64,000 bases of DNA from Alphaproteobacteria bacterium (GTDB taxonomy: Bacteria; Pseudomonadota; Alphaproteobacteria; UBA8366): positions 1-64,000 of the forward strand of contig WHUA01000007.1 in assembly GCA_009377445.1 (NCBI GenBank), read 5' to 3'. Shown here in pieces: positions 51,264-60,792 of this stretch. Every line of letters begins with the position of its first letter. Within the stretch, counting starts at the first letter, position 1. The position numbers were made by a program, and so were the translations under genes. The notes under the pieces are model-generated. The model did no database searches. It worked only from the letters and a program-made list of their open reading frames with translations, and was not told where the DNA came from.

Positions 51264-51631
51264 GCGCGTGGCCGGTCTTTCTCGGCGTCACCGTGGTCCT
51301 GTGCGGCTTCGCGGCCTTCGCGACCGGGCGCGCGCTGGCGGGCACCTGGCGCCCGATGTGGTGGACCGTGCCATACTGCCTGCTGCTCGGCGTGCTCGGC
51401 CGCTTCCTGCAATGGTCGCTGTTCGGCGGCACGCTGCTGTCGCCGGCGGCCTACGCCGTCGACGCCATGGTCCTGACGGCGATCGGGCTGTTTGCCTATC
51501 GCGTGACGCAGGCGGGGCGGATGGTGCGGCAGTATCCCTGGCTCTATGCGCGCGCCGGCCTCCTCTCGTGGAAGCCGGTCGGCCCCGAAGGCGGGCGCGC
51601 GGCCCCTCCCGCAGAAGCAGAAAAGAATTGA
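51260..51631 (+). CDS. Small membrane protein of the liv operon (DUF6867-like)
   Basis: A 123-residue protein with three predicted helices (about 4-24, 38-56, 65-84), followed by a soluble tail containing RQYPWLYARAGLLSW. A protein of this kind occurs between livF and the binding-protein gene in many alphaproteobacterial liv clusters. It overlaps livF by ATGA. Its role is unknown; its position suggests an accessory part of the importer. Confidence 0.8.
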   Translation: MSAWPVFLGVTVVLCGFAAFATGRALAGTWRPMWWTVPYCLLLGVLGRFLQWSLFGGTLLSPAAYAVDAMVLTAIGLFAYRVTQAGRMVRQYPWLYARAGLLSWKPVGPEGGRAAPPAEAEKN

Positions 51632-51743
51632 TGCTGCGGCGCGCAATGCTAGACTTGAAGTGGCGGAAGGCAGCCGTTGGCGCCGCTCGTTGGGGGTTGG
51701 TTCATCCATGATATTCAACGGTATATCGGAGGGGCTTAAACAC

Positions 51744-52868
51744 ATGGGCAACCACATGGGCAAGCTATTTACGGCGGTGGCGGCAACCGCGCTGATGATC
51801 GGCGCCGGCGCCGCCAAGGCCGATATCAAGATTGCAGTCATAGGCCCGATGACCGGACAGTATGCGAGCTTCGGCGCGCAGATGAGAGCCGGCGCCGAGC
51901 AGGCGGTCGCCGACATCAACGCCGCGGGCGGCGTGCTCGGCCAGAAGCTGGAGCTTCTGGTCGGCGACGATGCCTGCGATCCGAAGCAGGCGGTCGCCGT
52001 CGGCAACCAGATGGTGAGCAAGGGCGCCGTCCTGATCGCCGGGCATTTCTGCTCCGGCTCGTCGATCCCCGCCTCGCAGGTCTACAAGGAGGAAGGCGTG
52101 CTGCAGATGTCGCCGGCCTCGACCAATCCGAAGCTGACGGACGAGGGCGGCCCGAACATCTTCCGCGTCTGCGGCCGCGACGACCAGCAGGGCGCGGTGG
52201 CCGGCGCATTCCTGGTCAAGCACTTCAAGGGCAAGAAGATCGCCATCATCCACGACAAGACCGCCTACGGTAAGGGCCTCGCCGACGAGACGCAGAAGGC
52301 GCTCCATGCCAACGGCGGCAAGGAAACGATGTACGAAGCCTACACCGCGGGCGAGAAGGACTATTCGGCGCTCGTGTCCAAGCTCAAGGCCGGCGGGATC
52401 GATATCCTCTACGTCGGCGGCTACCACACCGAAGCCGGATTGATCGCCCGCCAGATGCGCGAGCAGGGCATGAAGACGCGGCTGGTGTCGGGCGACGCCC
52501 TCGTCACCAACGAGTACTGGGACATCACCGGCAAGGCGGGCGAGGGGACGCTGATGACCTTCAGCCCCGACCCGCGCAAGAACCCGGCTGCCGACAAAGT
52601 GGTCAAAGCCTTCCGCGCCAAGAAGATCGAGCCCGAAGGCTATGTGCTCTATACCTACGGCACGATCCAGGCCTGGCAGCAGGCGGTGGAGAAGGCGAAG
52701 ACGACGAAGACCAAGGCAGTGTCCGACAATCTGCACAAGATGAGTTTCAACACGGTGCTGGGCAGCTTCAAATTCGACAAGAAGGGCGACATGACCGCGC
52801 CGGGCTACGTCATGTACGAGTGGAAGGACGGCAAGTACGACTACTACGAGGGCTCGAAGGTAAACTGA
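51744..52868 (+). CDS. Branched-chain amino-acid-type ABC transporter substrate-binding protein
   Basis: A 374-residue periplasmic binding protein of the LivJ/LivK fold. GGAGGGG at 51728-51734 sets the start at 51744, giving a signal peptide ending AAKA-D. Mature sequence IKIAVIGPMTGQYASFGAQM, INAAGGVLGQKLELLVGDDA, CDPKQAVAVGNQMV, HFCSGSSIPASQVY and SPASTNPKLTDEGGPNIFRV follows the LivJ/K pattern, including the SxxS-type ligand loop and a Cys pair (Cys in DDAC and HFC) seen in LivJ-like proteins. Ligand cannot be read from sequence. Last gene of the liv cluster; 112 bp after the small membrane gene. Confidence 0.93.
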   Translation: MGNHMGKLFTAVAATALMIGAGAAKADIKIAVIGPMTGQYASFGAQMRAGAEQAVADINAAGGVLGQKLELLVGDDACDPKQAVAVGNQMVSKGAVLIAGHFCSGSSIPASQVYKEEGVLQMSPASTNPKLTDEGGPNIFRVCGRDDQQGAVAGAFLVKHFKGKKIAIIHDKTAYGKGLADETQKALHANGGKETMYEAYTAGEKDYSALVSKLKAGGIDILYVGGYHTEAGLIARQMREQGMKTRLVSGDALVTNEYWDITGKAGEGTLMTFSPDPRKNPAADKVVKAFRAKKIEPEGYVLYTYGTIQAWQQAVEKAKTTKTKAVSDNLHKMSFNTVLGSFKFDKKGDMTAPGYVMYEWKDGKYDYYEGSKVN

Positions 52869-52977
52869 GCCGACACCGCACGAACCACTGCGCAATTCCA
52901 TTTGCCGCCCGCCGGCGCGCCGGAGACGAGCGTTCTCCGGCGCCGCCGCACGGGCGGCCTCAACTTGAAGCCCTGAC

Positions 52978-54252
52978 ATGTCCTTGAAATTCTTCGAACG
53001 AATCGAGATTCTTCCCGGATTGATCCTTGCTGCGGCGTTGCTGGCGCTGGCCGTCCTGCCCGCCTGCACGGCAGCGGCCGAAAACGAGTCCCGACGCGCC
53101 GATGCGCCCGCCGCGCAAGCGGCAGCGGATCCGGCCTTCGCCGCCTGGAAGGAAGCGCTGCGCCAGGAAGCGCTCGGCCTCGGCATCTCGAAGGGGACGC
53201 TGGACAGCGCGCTGGCGCCGGCGATGCCGATCGCGAAGGTGATCGAGCTCGACCGCAAGCAGCCGGAGTTCACGCAGACCTTCTGGCGCTACCTCGACCT
53301 CCGCGTCAACGAAACGCGCATCGCGCGCGGCCAGGAGCTGTTGAAGACCCACGCCGCGCTGCTCGACAGGATATGGAACAAGTACCACGTGCCGCCGCGC
53401 TTCCTCGTCGCCTTCTGGGGGCTGGAGAGCAACTTCGGCGACCATTTCGGCGGCTATCCCGTGGTCGACGCCCTGGTGACGCTCGCCTACGATCCGCGGC
53501 GCAGCCGCTTCTTCCGCGAACAGCTTCTCGACGCGCTCAAGATCATCGACGAGGGCGACATCTCCGCCGACCGCATGCGCGGCTCCTGGGCCGGTGCGAT
53601 GGGCCATCTGCAGTTCATTCCGTCGACCTTCGTGCGCTACGCCGTGGACGAGGACGGCGACGGGCGGCGCGACATCTGGGGCAGCCTGCCCGATACCTTC
53701 GCGTCCGCCGCCAACTACCTGTCGAGCATCGGCTGGCGGGGCGACGAGACCTGGGGCCGCGAAGTGAAGCTGCCGGATGGATTCGATTACGAGCAGTCCG
53801 CGTCGAACGTCGAGAAGCCGCTCGCCGAATGGGCCAAGCTCGGCGTGACGCGCCCGGACGGCAAGGCGCTTCCCGATGCCGGCATCGAGGCGTCGCTCGT
53901 CCTACCCGCCGGCCATCGGGGACCGGCATTCCTCACCTACGCCAACTATCGGCGAATCCTCAATTGGAACCGCTCCGCGCTGTACGCGATCGCGGTGGGG
54001 CACCTGGCCGACCGGCTGATCGGCAAGGGCCCGCTGCAAGGCCCGCGCCCGGCGGCGGAACAGCCGCTCAGCCGCGCGATGATCGTCGAGATGCAGGAAC
54101 GGCTGGGCGCGCAGGGATTCGATACAGGCTCCAACGACGGCGTCATCGGCCCGCTCACCCGCACCGCCATCCGCTCCTTTCAAAAGGCGAGGGGGCTGCC
54201 GCCCGACGGTTTCCCCACGGTCGAGCTGCTGGAAAAACTGCGCGGCGGATAA
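52978..54252 (+). CDS. Lytic murein transglycosylase (MltB family) with peptidoglycan-binding domain
   Basis: A 424-residue envelope enzyme cleaving glycan strands to 1,6-anhydro products. N-terminal signal/anchor about 11-31, with a Cys at 30 (LPAC) that may be a lipobox. Catalytic Glu150 is in FWGLESNFGDHFG. Further MltB marks are GSWAGAMGHLQFIPSTF, DGDGRRDIWGSLPDTFASAA and NYRRILNWNRS. A PG_binding_1 domain fills about 362-424 (MQERLGAQGFDTGSNDGVIG). It precedes rlpA, another glycan-cleaving protein. Confidence 0.92.
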   Translation: MSLKFFERIEILPGLILAAALLALAVLPACTAAAENESRRADAPAAQAAADPAFAAWKEALRQEALGLGISKGTLDSALAPAMPIAKVIELDRKQPEFTQTFWRYLDLRVNETRIARGQELLKTHAALLDRIWNKYHVPPRFLVAFWGLESNFGDHFGGYPVVDALVTLAYDPRRSRFFREQLLDALKIIDEGDISADRMRGSWAGAMGHLQFIPSTFVRYAVDEDGDGRRDIWGSLPDTFASAANYLSSIGWRGDETWGREVKLPDGFDYEQSASNVEKPLAEWAKLGVTRPDGKALPDAGIEASLVLPAGHRGPAFLTYANYRRILNWNRSALYAIAVGHLADRLIGKGPLQGPRPAAEQPLSRAMIVEMQERLGAQGFDTGSNDGVIGPLTRTAIRSFQKARGLPPDGFPTVELLEKLRGG

Positions 54253-54327
54253 GCAAGCATTTGAATCCCGGATGCAACGTCTATAGTATCAACATTCTGT
54301 AGAGATGGTTCGCCAATCCACAAGATC

Positions 54328-55311
54328 ATGAGCCGAAATAAAAAGCCGTCGGCACGCGCCGTCATTATTTGCATGATGCTTCCGCTGTTCGGCGGCGGCT
54401 GCGCCGAATCCGAATTCCTCGCCAGCTCGGTGAAGAGCCTGCGCAGCCCGTCGGGGCCGGATTACGGCATGTACAAGGTCGGCAACCCCTATCAGATCCA
54501 GGGGGTGACCTACACGCCGCGCATCGACTACGAATACGTCGAAACCGGCGTCGCATCGTGGTACGGCGACAAATTCCACGGCAACCGCACGGCAAACGGC
54601 GAAGCCTTCGACATGAACACCATCAGCGCGGCGCACCGCACGCTGCCGCTGCCGAGCATGGTGCGGGTCACCAATCTCGAGAACGGCCGCGCGCTCAATG
54701 TGCGCGTGAACGACCGCGGACCCTTTGCCCGCGGGCGGATCATCGACATGTCGCGCCGCGCGGCGCAGCTTCTCGGGTTCGAGCAGAAGGGCACCGCCAT
54801 GGTCCGGGTCGAGATCCTGACCCAGGAAAGCATTGCGATGGCGCGCGGCATGGACGGCCGGGTCGTCGCCGCCGCGGACGGCCATCCGCCGCCGAGCGCC
54901 GCGCCGCGGATGACCGTGGTCAGCACGGAGCTTCCGCCGCCGCCGGGCGCCCGCGCGGCGCCCGCGCCGGCCATCGACCGCCAGGTCGCCACCGCCGGCG
55001 CAACGCCCGCGGCGCATATGCAGCCGCCTCCCGCGCTGGAGCAGGTGGACGGCACGGTGAGCCGCGTGCCGGTCGCGCCCAATCCCGGCATGTTCGTGCA
55101 GGCCGGCGCTTTCTCGCAATACGCCAACGCCCATCGGATGGAGGCGTTGCTGCGTAGGGTCGGGCCTGTGCAGATCAGCCAGGTCGACGGCGGCAACGCA
55201 CGCGTCTTCCGCGTCCGCGTCGGCCCGGTGCGCTCGGTCGCCGAAGCCGATGCCTTGCTGGCGCGCGTGGTCGCGAACGGGGCGAACGAAGCGCGCATCG
55301 TCGTCGATTGA
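54328..55311 (+). CDS. rlpA: Septal-ring lytic transglycosylase RlpA with SPOR domain
   Basis: A 327-residue predicted lipoprotein (signal ending LPLFGGGC, Cys about 25). The double-psi beta-barrel domain spans about 70-165: ASWYGDKFHGNRTANGEAFD, AAHRTLPLPSMVRVTNLENG, RVNDRGPFARGRIIDMSRRA. A Pro/Ala linker (170-245) leads to a C-terminal SPOR domain (about 250-327: GMFVQAGAFSQYANAHRM, RVRVGPVRSVAEAD) that targets denuded septal glycan. Placed directly before the dacA-tmk-holB block, as in many alphaproteobacteria. Confidence 0.93.
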   Translation: MSRNKKPSARAVIICMMLPLFGGGCAESEFLASSVKSLRSPSGPDYGMYKVGNPYQIQGVTYTPRIDYEYVETGVASWYGDKFHGNRTANGEAFDMNTISAAHRTLPLPSMVRVTNLENGRALNVRVNDRGPFARGRIIDMSRRAAQLLGFEQKGTAMVRVEILTQESIAMARGMDGRVVAAADGHPPPSAAPRMTVVSTELPPPPGARAAPAPAIDRQVATAGATPAAHMQPPPALEQVDGTVSRVPVAPNPGMFVQAGAFSQYANAHRMEALLRRVGPVQISQVDGGNARVFRVRVGPVRSVAEADALLARVVANGANEARIVVD

Positions 55312-55406
55312 GCGATGCGGCCCCGGGGGGACGGGGGGCCGCCCGCCGCCGTTGCGGAGCAATACGAGCAATCCATCCAAACGCAGTGCATCAAACCGGA
55401 CGGGAC

Positions 55407-56552
55407 ATGACCAGACACAGGATGAAGACCTTCATTGCGGCAGTGGCCGCGCTGCTCGTCGCGACCGCCACGGCCGGCGCGGCGGATTTCGAGACCCCGG
55501 CCAAGCACGTCATCATCGTGGACTATGCGACGGGGGCGGAGCTGTTCGCCAAGATGCCCGACGAGCTCATGGAACCGGCGTCGATGACCAAGATGATGAC
55601 GGTCTACATGCTGTTCGACCGGCTGAAGAAGGGCGCGCTGTCGCTCACCGACACCTTCCTGGTCAGCGAGAACGCCTGGCGCAAGCAGGGCTCGAAGATG
55701 TTCGTCCCGGTCGGCGGCCGGGTCAGCGTCGAGGACCTCATCCGCGGCATCGTCGTGCAGTCGGGCAACGACGCCTCGATCGTGGTCGCCGAGGGGCTGG
55801 CGGGCAGCGAAGACGCCTTCGCCCAGCAGATGACCGAGAAGGCGCACCAGCTCGGCATGTCCAATACCGTCTTCAAGAACGCGTCGGGCTGGCCCGCGCC
55901 GGGTCATCACACGACGGCGCGCGATCTCGCCATTCTCGCCGCGGCGACGATCCGCAACTTCCCGAAATACTATGCGTACTATGCGGAAGAGAGCTTCGTT
56001 TACAACGGCATCAAACAAGGCAACCGCAACCCCTTGCTTTACAGGAATACCGGCGCGGACGGCCTGAAGACGGGGCATACCGAGGCAGCGGGATACGGCC
56101 TCACCGCCTCGGCGCAGCGCGGCGGCATGCGGCTGATCATGGTCGCGCACGGCATGGCCTCCATGAAGGAGCGCGCGGCCGAAAGCAACCGGCTGATGGA
56201 TTGGGCGTTCCGCGAGTTCAACGCCTATCCGCTGTTCAAGGGCGGCGAGAAGGTGGTCGACGCGGGCGTCTGGCTCGGCGCCGCCGAGACCGTGCCGCTG
56301 ACGCTCGAAGAGGACCTGACGGTCGTCATCAAGCGCACCAGCCGGAAGGATCTGAAGGTCGCGGCCCAGCTCGAAGAGCCCGTCGCCGCGCCGATCAAGA
56401 AGGGCGCCCAGATCGGCCGGCTCGTCGTCACGGCTCCGGACATGAAGCCGATCGAGCGGCCGCTGCTGGCCGCCGCCGACGTCCAGCCGCTCGGCATGGT
56501 CGGGCGCTTCAAGGAGGCGGTCGGCTACCTGGTGTGGGGCGGCGGGCAATGA
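55407..56552 (+). CDS. dacA: D-alanyl-D-alanine carboxypeptidase (PBP5/6 type, S11)
   Basis: A 381-residue low-molecular-weight penicillin-binding protein. Signal peptide 1-25 (FIAAVAALLVATATAGAA). Active-site motifs: SMTK at 59-62, SGN at 119-121, KTG at 221-223. After the catalytic domain a PBP5 C-terminal domain (about 275-365) and an amphipathic end (FKEAVGYLVWGG) give membrane attachment. It trims the terminal D-Ala of pentapeptides. ATG at 55407 is chosen; the open frame to 55308 lacks coding character. The tmk gene starts 15 bp downstream. Confidence 0.93.
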   Translation: MTRHRMKTFIAAVAALLVATATAGAADFETPAKHVIIVDYATGAELFAKMPDELMEPASMTKMMTVYMLFDRLKKGALSLTDTFLVSENAWRKQGSKMFVPVGGRVSVEDLIRGIVVQSGNDASIVVAEGLAGSEDAFAQQMTEKAHQLGMSNTVFKNASGWPAPGHHTTARDLAILAAATIRNFPKYYAYYAEESFVYNGIKQGNRNPLLYRNTGADGLKTGHTEAAGYGLTASAQRGGMRLIMVAHGMASMKERAAESNRLMDWAFREFNAYPLFKGGEKVVDAGVWLGAAETVPLTLEEDLTVVIKRTSRKDLKVAAQLEEPVAAPIKKGAQIGRLVVTAPDMKPIERPLLAAADVQPLGMVGRFKEAVGYLVWGGGQ

Positions 56553-56567
56553 GTACGGAATCGGGCG

Positions 56568-57236
56568 ATGGCTGACCCCCCGCGCGGCCGATTCATTTCC
56601 CTGGAGGGAGGAGAGGGCGCGGGCAAGTCGACCCATATCGGGCATCTGGCGAAATCCCTGGAAAGCGCGGGGATCGACGTCCTGACGACACGCGAGCCCG
56701 GCGGCTCGCCCGGGGCGGAGGCCATTCGCGCGCTGCTGGTCGGCGGCGAGCCGGACCGCTGGGACGGCATTACCGAGCTGCTGCTGCATTATGCGGCGCG
56801 CCGCGACCACGTGAACCGGACGATCCTGCCGGCGCTCGGCCGCGGCGCCTGGGTGCTCACCGACCGCTTCGCGGACTCGACCATGGCCTATCAGGGATAC
56901 GGCTTCGGAATCGCCCGCGACATCGTCGAGCAGGTGTACCGCATCGCGGTCGGCGGCATCCGCACCGACCTCACGCTGATCCTGGACATACCGGTCGCCG
57001 CGGGCCTGAAGCGGGCGGGAAGGCGCGACGGCGCGGGCGGCGGATCGAACCGCTACGAGCGCATGACGCCGGACTTCCACGAGCGCCTGCGCCAAGGCTT
57101 CCTCGACATCGCCGCCCGCGAGCCGGAGCGCTGCGCGGTGATCGACGCGGACCGGGACGCCGGCACGGTCGCGCGCGCGGTCCGCGCCGCCGTCAGCGAG
57201 CGGCTCGGCATAACATTCCCGGAGCCGCCGGCATGA
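56568..57236 (+). CDS. tmk: Thymidylate kinase
   Basis: A 222-residue dTMP kinase making dTDP. P-loop EGGEGAGKSTH (about 13-23), TTREPGGSPGAEAIR (substrate-binding), VLTDRFADSTMAYQGYG (DRx motif) and a LID region rich in Arg and Gly (AGRRDGAGGGSNRYERM). All key residues are present and the length is normal. The stop overlaps the holB start (ATGA), linking nucleotide supply with a replication subunit, a conserved alphaproteobacterial arrangement. Confidence 0.95.
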   Translation: MADPPRGRFISLEGGEGAGKSTHIGHLAKSLESAGIDVLTTREPGGSPGAEAIRALLVGGEPDRWDGITELLLHYAARRDHVNRTILPALGRGAWVLTDRFADSTMAYQGYGFGIARDIVEQVYRIAVGGIRTDLTLILDIPVAAGLKRAGRRDGAGGGSNRYERMTPDFHERLRQGFLDIAAREPERCAVIDADRDAGTVARAVRAAVSERLGITFPEPPA

Positions 57237-58402
57237 CCGTCGACGACGACGAGGAGGATCCCTTCGCCCCGCGGCGCAACCTGGACCTCGTCGGGCAGGA
57301 GGCGGCGGAGCGGACCGTGCTCGACGCCTGGAACGCCGGCCGCATGCCGCATGCGTGGCTGATCACCGGGCCGCGCGGCGTCGGCAAGGCGACGCTCGCC
57401 TACCGCATCGCCCGTTTCGCGCTGGCCGGCGGCGGGCAGGGCGGGGCGGCGGAAGCCGGCCTGTTCGGCGACGCCTTGCCGCCCGAGACGCCGCAGACGC
57501 TGGCGATCGCGCCGAATCATCCGGTCGTCGCCCGCGTCGCATCGCGCGGCCACGCGGACCTGCGCGTGCTCGAACCGAACATGCCGCATCCCGTGCACGG
57601 ACGCCCGACCCGCGAGATCGTGGTCGGCAATGTGTGGCGCGCGGTCCAGCTCACCAACCTGACCTCGGCCGAGGCCGGCTGGCGCGTGATCCTGATCGAC
57701 CCGGCCGACGAGCTCAACGCGACCGCCCAGAATGCGATACTGAAGAGGCTGGAGGAGCCGCCGCCGGGCGTGCTGTTCCTCCTCGTGAGCCACGCGCCGG
57801 GACGGCTGCTGCCGACGATCCGCTCGCGCTGCCGCCGGGTCGCCCTCGAGCCGCTCGGCCCCGACGCCGTCGATACGCTGCTCGGGCGCTACCGGCCGGA
57901 GTTGCCGGAGGACGACCGCCGCGCCCTGGGGCGGCTGACCGAGGGCAGCGTCGGCGACGCGCAGGCGCTGGCGGATTCGGGCGGCCTCGACCTCTACCGC
58001 AACGTCGTGCGGCTGCTGGGCACGCTGGACAGCCCCGACATCCAGGGGATTCACGCGCTCGGCGACAGCCTTTCCCGCGCCGGCCAGCAGTCCTCCCGCG
58101 CCGGCAGGCAGGCCGCCGACGGCTTCGCCACCGTGCGCGACCTGATCGGCCGCTGGCTCGGCCGGCTGGTGATCGCCGGCGCCAGGGCCGAGGCGCCGCT
58201 CGAAATAGTGCCCGGCGAGGCGCAGATTTCCGCGAATTTCCTCTCCCGGGCGCCGCTTGAACAATGGCTCGAGGTATGGGAAAAGGTCACGGGCCTGTTG
58301 GCGCGGGCCGACGGCGCTAACCTGGATCGGAAGCAAACGATCGTAAGCGCCTTTCTGACAATGGCGGCGGTGCTTCAGGCGGGCCAGCGCACGGCCCGCT
58401 AG
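57233..58402 (+). CDS. holB: DNA polymerase III subunit delta'
   Basis: A 389-residue clamp-loader AAA+ subunit. The family N-terminus (DLVGQEAAERTVLDAWNAGRMPHAWLITG in consecutive segments) is followed by the P-loop-like GPRGVGKATLAYRI, VILIDPADELNATAQNAILK, LEEPPPGVLFLLVSH and the sensor TIRSRCRRVAL (SRC motif). The four zinc cysteines of tau/gamma are not visible, in keeping with alphaproteobacterial delta'. Length is longer than E. coli HolB (about 334), mostly in the C-terminal helical part. Confidence 0.93.
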   Translation: MTVDDDEEDPFAPRRNLDLVGQEAAERTVLDAWNAGRMPHAWLITGPRGVGKATLAYRIARFALAGGGQGGAAEAGLFGDALPPETPQTLAIAPNHPVVARVASRGHADLRVLEPNMPHPVHGRPTREIVVGNVWRAVQLTNLTSAEAGWRVILIDPADELNATAQNAILKRLEEPPPGVLFLLVSHAPGRLLPTIRSRCRRVALEPLGPDAVDTLLGRYRPELPEDDRRALGRLTEGSVGDAQALADSGGLDLYRNVVRLLGTLDSPDIQGIHALGDSLSRAGQQSSRAGRQAADGFATVRDLIGRWLGRLVIAGARAEAPLEIVPGEAQISANFLSRAPLEQWLEVWEKVTGLLARADGANLDRKQTIVSAFLTMAAVLQAGQRTAR

Positions 58403-58446
58403 CGGGCGCGGCCGGTTGAGCGAGCAGCGGGACGGAGACCAACGGC

Positions 58447-59994
58447 ATGTCCGGCGGCAAGACCTATTACGTGACGACGGCAATCTCCTACGTGAACGGC
58501 GTACCGCATCTCGGGCACGCCTACGAGGCGATTTCGACCGACGTCATGGCCCGCTTCAAGCGCCTCGACGGCTACGACGTGAAGTTCCTGACGGGGACGG
58601 ACGAGCACGGCCAGAAGGTCGAGAAGACCGCGCGCGATGCAGGCAAAGATCCGCAGGCATTCTGCGACGAGATCTCCGCCACCTTCCGCGACATGACGGC
58701 GCTGCTCGACATCTCGAACGACGATTTCATCCGCACCACGGAAGCGCGGCACGTGCGCGCGTCGCAGGCGATCTGGCAGGCGCTGCAGGGGAACGGCGAC
58801 ATCTACCTCGACAGCTACGCCGGCTGGTATTCGGTGCGCGACGAGGCGTATTTCGCCGAGGACGAGCTGACCAAGGACGAGAAGGGGCAGTTGCGCGCCC
58901 CCTCCGGCGCCCCGGTCGAATGGGTCGAGGAGCCGAGCTATTTCTTCAAGCTCTCGGCCTATACCGAGAAGCTGCTGGCGCATTACGAGGCCAACCCGGA
59001 CTTCATCCTGCCCGCCACGCGGCGGAACGAGGTGGTGAGCTTCGTCCGCCAGGGGCTGCGCGACCTCTCGATCTCGCGCACCAGCTTTAGCTGGGGCATT
59101 CCGGTGCCGGGCGCGGACAAGCACATCATGTACGTCTGGCTCGACGCGCTGACCAACTACATCACCGCCGCCGGCTATCCCGATGAAAACGGGCAGGAAT
59201 TCCAAAAATACTGGCCGGCCGACCTGCATGTGATCGGCAAGGACATCCTGCGCTTCCACGCGGTCTACTGGCCGGCCTTCCTGATGTCGGCCGGGCTGGC
59301 GCTGCCGAAGCGCGTGTTCGCCCACGGCTTCCTCAACATCGAGGGCGAGAAGATGTCGAAGTCGCTCGGCAACGTCATGGCGCCGGGCGCGCTGGTCGGC
59401 GAGTTCGGCCTCGACCAGATCCGCTATTTCCTGATGCGCGAAGTGCCCTACGGCAACGACGGGTCGTTCTCGCACGAAGCGATGATCAACCGGATCAACA
59501 GCGATCTCGCCAACGACCTCGGCAACCTGTGCCAGCGCGTGCTGTCGATGATCGGCCGGAACTGCGGCGCAGCGGTGCCGCAGCCGGGGGCGTTCACGGA
59601 CGCGGACGAGGCGCTGCTGTCGCAGGGCGCAGGCCTGATCGGCCGCGTGCGCGACGCCTTCGAGATGCAGCAGTACCACGCCGCGCTGGCCGCCATCTGG
59701 GACGTGGTGGGGGCGGCCAACCGCTACGTCGACGCCCAAGCGCCGTGGGAGCTGCGCAAGAGCGACCCGCCGCGCATGGCGACCGTGCTCTACGTGCTGG
59801 CGGAAACGATCCGCCGGCTCGGCATCCTGGTGCAGCCGGTCATGCCGGGCTCGGGCGCGAAGATCCTCGACCTGCTCGCCGTTGCCGCGGATGCGCGTGA
59901 TTTTTCCGTTTTATCTCAAAGACTTATGCCAGGAACGGCGCTGCCGAAGCCGGTCGGGGTGTTTCCGCGCTACGTGGAAGCGGAAGCGGAGTAG
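58447..59994 (+). CDS. metG: Methionyl-tRNA synthetase, short form
   Basis: A 515-residue class I synthetase. HLGH (residues 21-24, the HIGH motif) and KMSKS (about 301-305, in [15 protein letters not shown]) are intact. It lacks the zinc-binding cysteine knuckle (the region around 120-150 is D/E-rich and has no Cys quartet) and has no C-terminal EMAP-type tRNA-binding domain, so it is the MetG2-like short form typical of alphaproteobacteria. WAI-VPG motifs for methionine binding include [21 protein letters not shown]. Followed 10 bp later by tatD. Confidence 0.95.
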   Translation: MSGGKTYYVTTAISYVNGVPHLGHAYEAISTDVMARFKRLDGYDVKFLTGTDEHGQKVEKTARDAGKDPQAFCDEISATFRDMTALLDISNDDFIRTTEARHVRASQAIWQALQGNGDIYLDSYAGWYSVRDEAYFAEDELTKDEKGQLRAPSGAPVEWVEEPSYFFKLSAYTEKLLAHYEANPDFILPATRRNEVVSFVRQGLRDLSISRTSFSWGIPVPGADKHIMYVWLDALTNYITAAGYPDENGQEFQKYWPADLHVIGKDILRFHAVYWPAFLMSAGLALPKRVFAHGFLNIEGEKMSKSLGNVMAPGALVGEFGLDQIRYFLMREVPYGNDGSFSHEAMINRINSDLANDLGNLCQRVLSMIGRNCGAAVPQPGAFTDADEALLSQGAGLIGRVRDAFEMQQYHAALAAIWDVVGAANRYVDAQAPWELRKSDPPRMATVLYVLAETIRRLGILVQPVMPGSGAKILDLLAVAADARDFSVLSQRLMPGTALPKPVGVFPRYVEAEAE

Positions 59995-60003
59995 GGCGCG
60001 GCG

Positions 60004-60792
60004 ATGCTGGTCGACAGCCACTGCCATCTCGACTATCTGGCGCGCGACGGCGACCTGGACGAGGTCGTCGCCCGGGCGCGCCGCGCCGGGGTCGGCCGCA
60101 TGCTGACGATCTGCACCAAGGTGTCCGAGTTCGAGACCGTCCGCGGCGTGGCCGCGCGCTACGACGACGTCTGGTGCACCGTCGGCATCCATCCGCACGA
60201 GGCCGAGGCCGAGCCGGCGGTCACCGCCGATAGGCTGGTGGCGCTGGCGAAGGACCCGCGCGTCGCCGGGATCGGCGAAACCGGGCTCGATTATTTCTAC
60301 GAGCACAGCCCGCGCGAACAGCAGCAGGCGAGCTTCCGCGCGCATATCGCCGCGGCGCGGACGAGCGGCCTGCCGCTGATCGTCCACACGCGCGACGCGG
60401 ACGACGACACGGCGGCGATCCTCGAGGAGGAATACGCCGCGGGCCCGTTCGGCGGCGTGATCCATTGCTTCAGCACAGGCCGCGCGCTGGCGGAGCGGGC
60501 GCTCGGCATCGGTTTCTATATCTCCTTATCGGGCATCGTGACCTTCAAGAAGGCCGAGGCGCTCCGGGAGACGGCGGCCGTCCTGCCGCTGGACCGCCTG
60601 CTGGTCGAGACGGACGCGCCCTACCTGGCGCCCGTGCCGAACCGCGGCAAGCGCAACGAGCCGTCCTTCGTGGTGCACACGGCAGCCGCGCTGGCCGAGC
60701 TTCGCGGGGTCGCCGCCGAGGCGATCGCCGCCGCCACGACAGAGAACTTCTTCCGGCTGTTCGAGCGCGTTGACCGGCCGGAGCAGCCATGA
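60004..60792 (+). CDS. TatD-family metal-dependent hydrolase/DNase
   Basis: A 262-residue TIM-barrel hydrolase. Metal ligands: VDSHCHLDYL (HxH), GIGETGLDYFY (Glu), VHTRDADDDT (His), GVIHCFSTGRA (His) and LVETDAPYLAPVPNRGKRNEP (Asp). All are present. TatD proteins are 3'-5' exonucleases or D-aminoacyl-type deacylases; this YcfH-like subgroup regularly follows metG. The stop overlaps the start of the next gene (ATGA). Confidence 0.92.
   Translation: MLVDSHCHLDYLARDGDLDEVVARARRAGVGRMLTICTKVSEFETVRGVAARYDDVWCTVGIHPHEAEAEPAVTADRLVALAKDPRVAGIGETGLDYFYEHSPREQQQASFRAHIAAARTSGLPLIVHTRDADDDTAAILEEEYAAGPFGGVIHCFSTGRALAERALGIGFYISLSGIVTFKKAEALRETAAVLPLDRLLVETDAPYLAPVPNRGKRNEPSFVVHTAAALAELRGVAAEAIAAATTENFFRLFERVDRPEQP

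Noticed and set aside
54528..57095. 855-codon open frame antisense to rlpA, dacA and tmk
   Set aside because: It covers three genes with intact catalytic motifs on the other strand; no start signal or domain.
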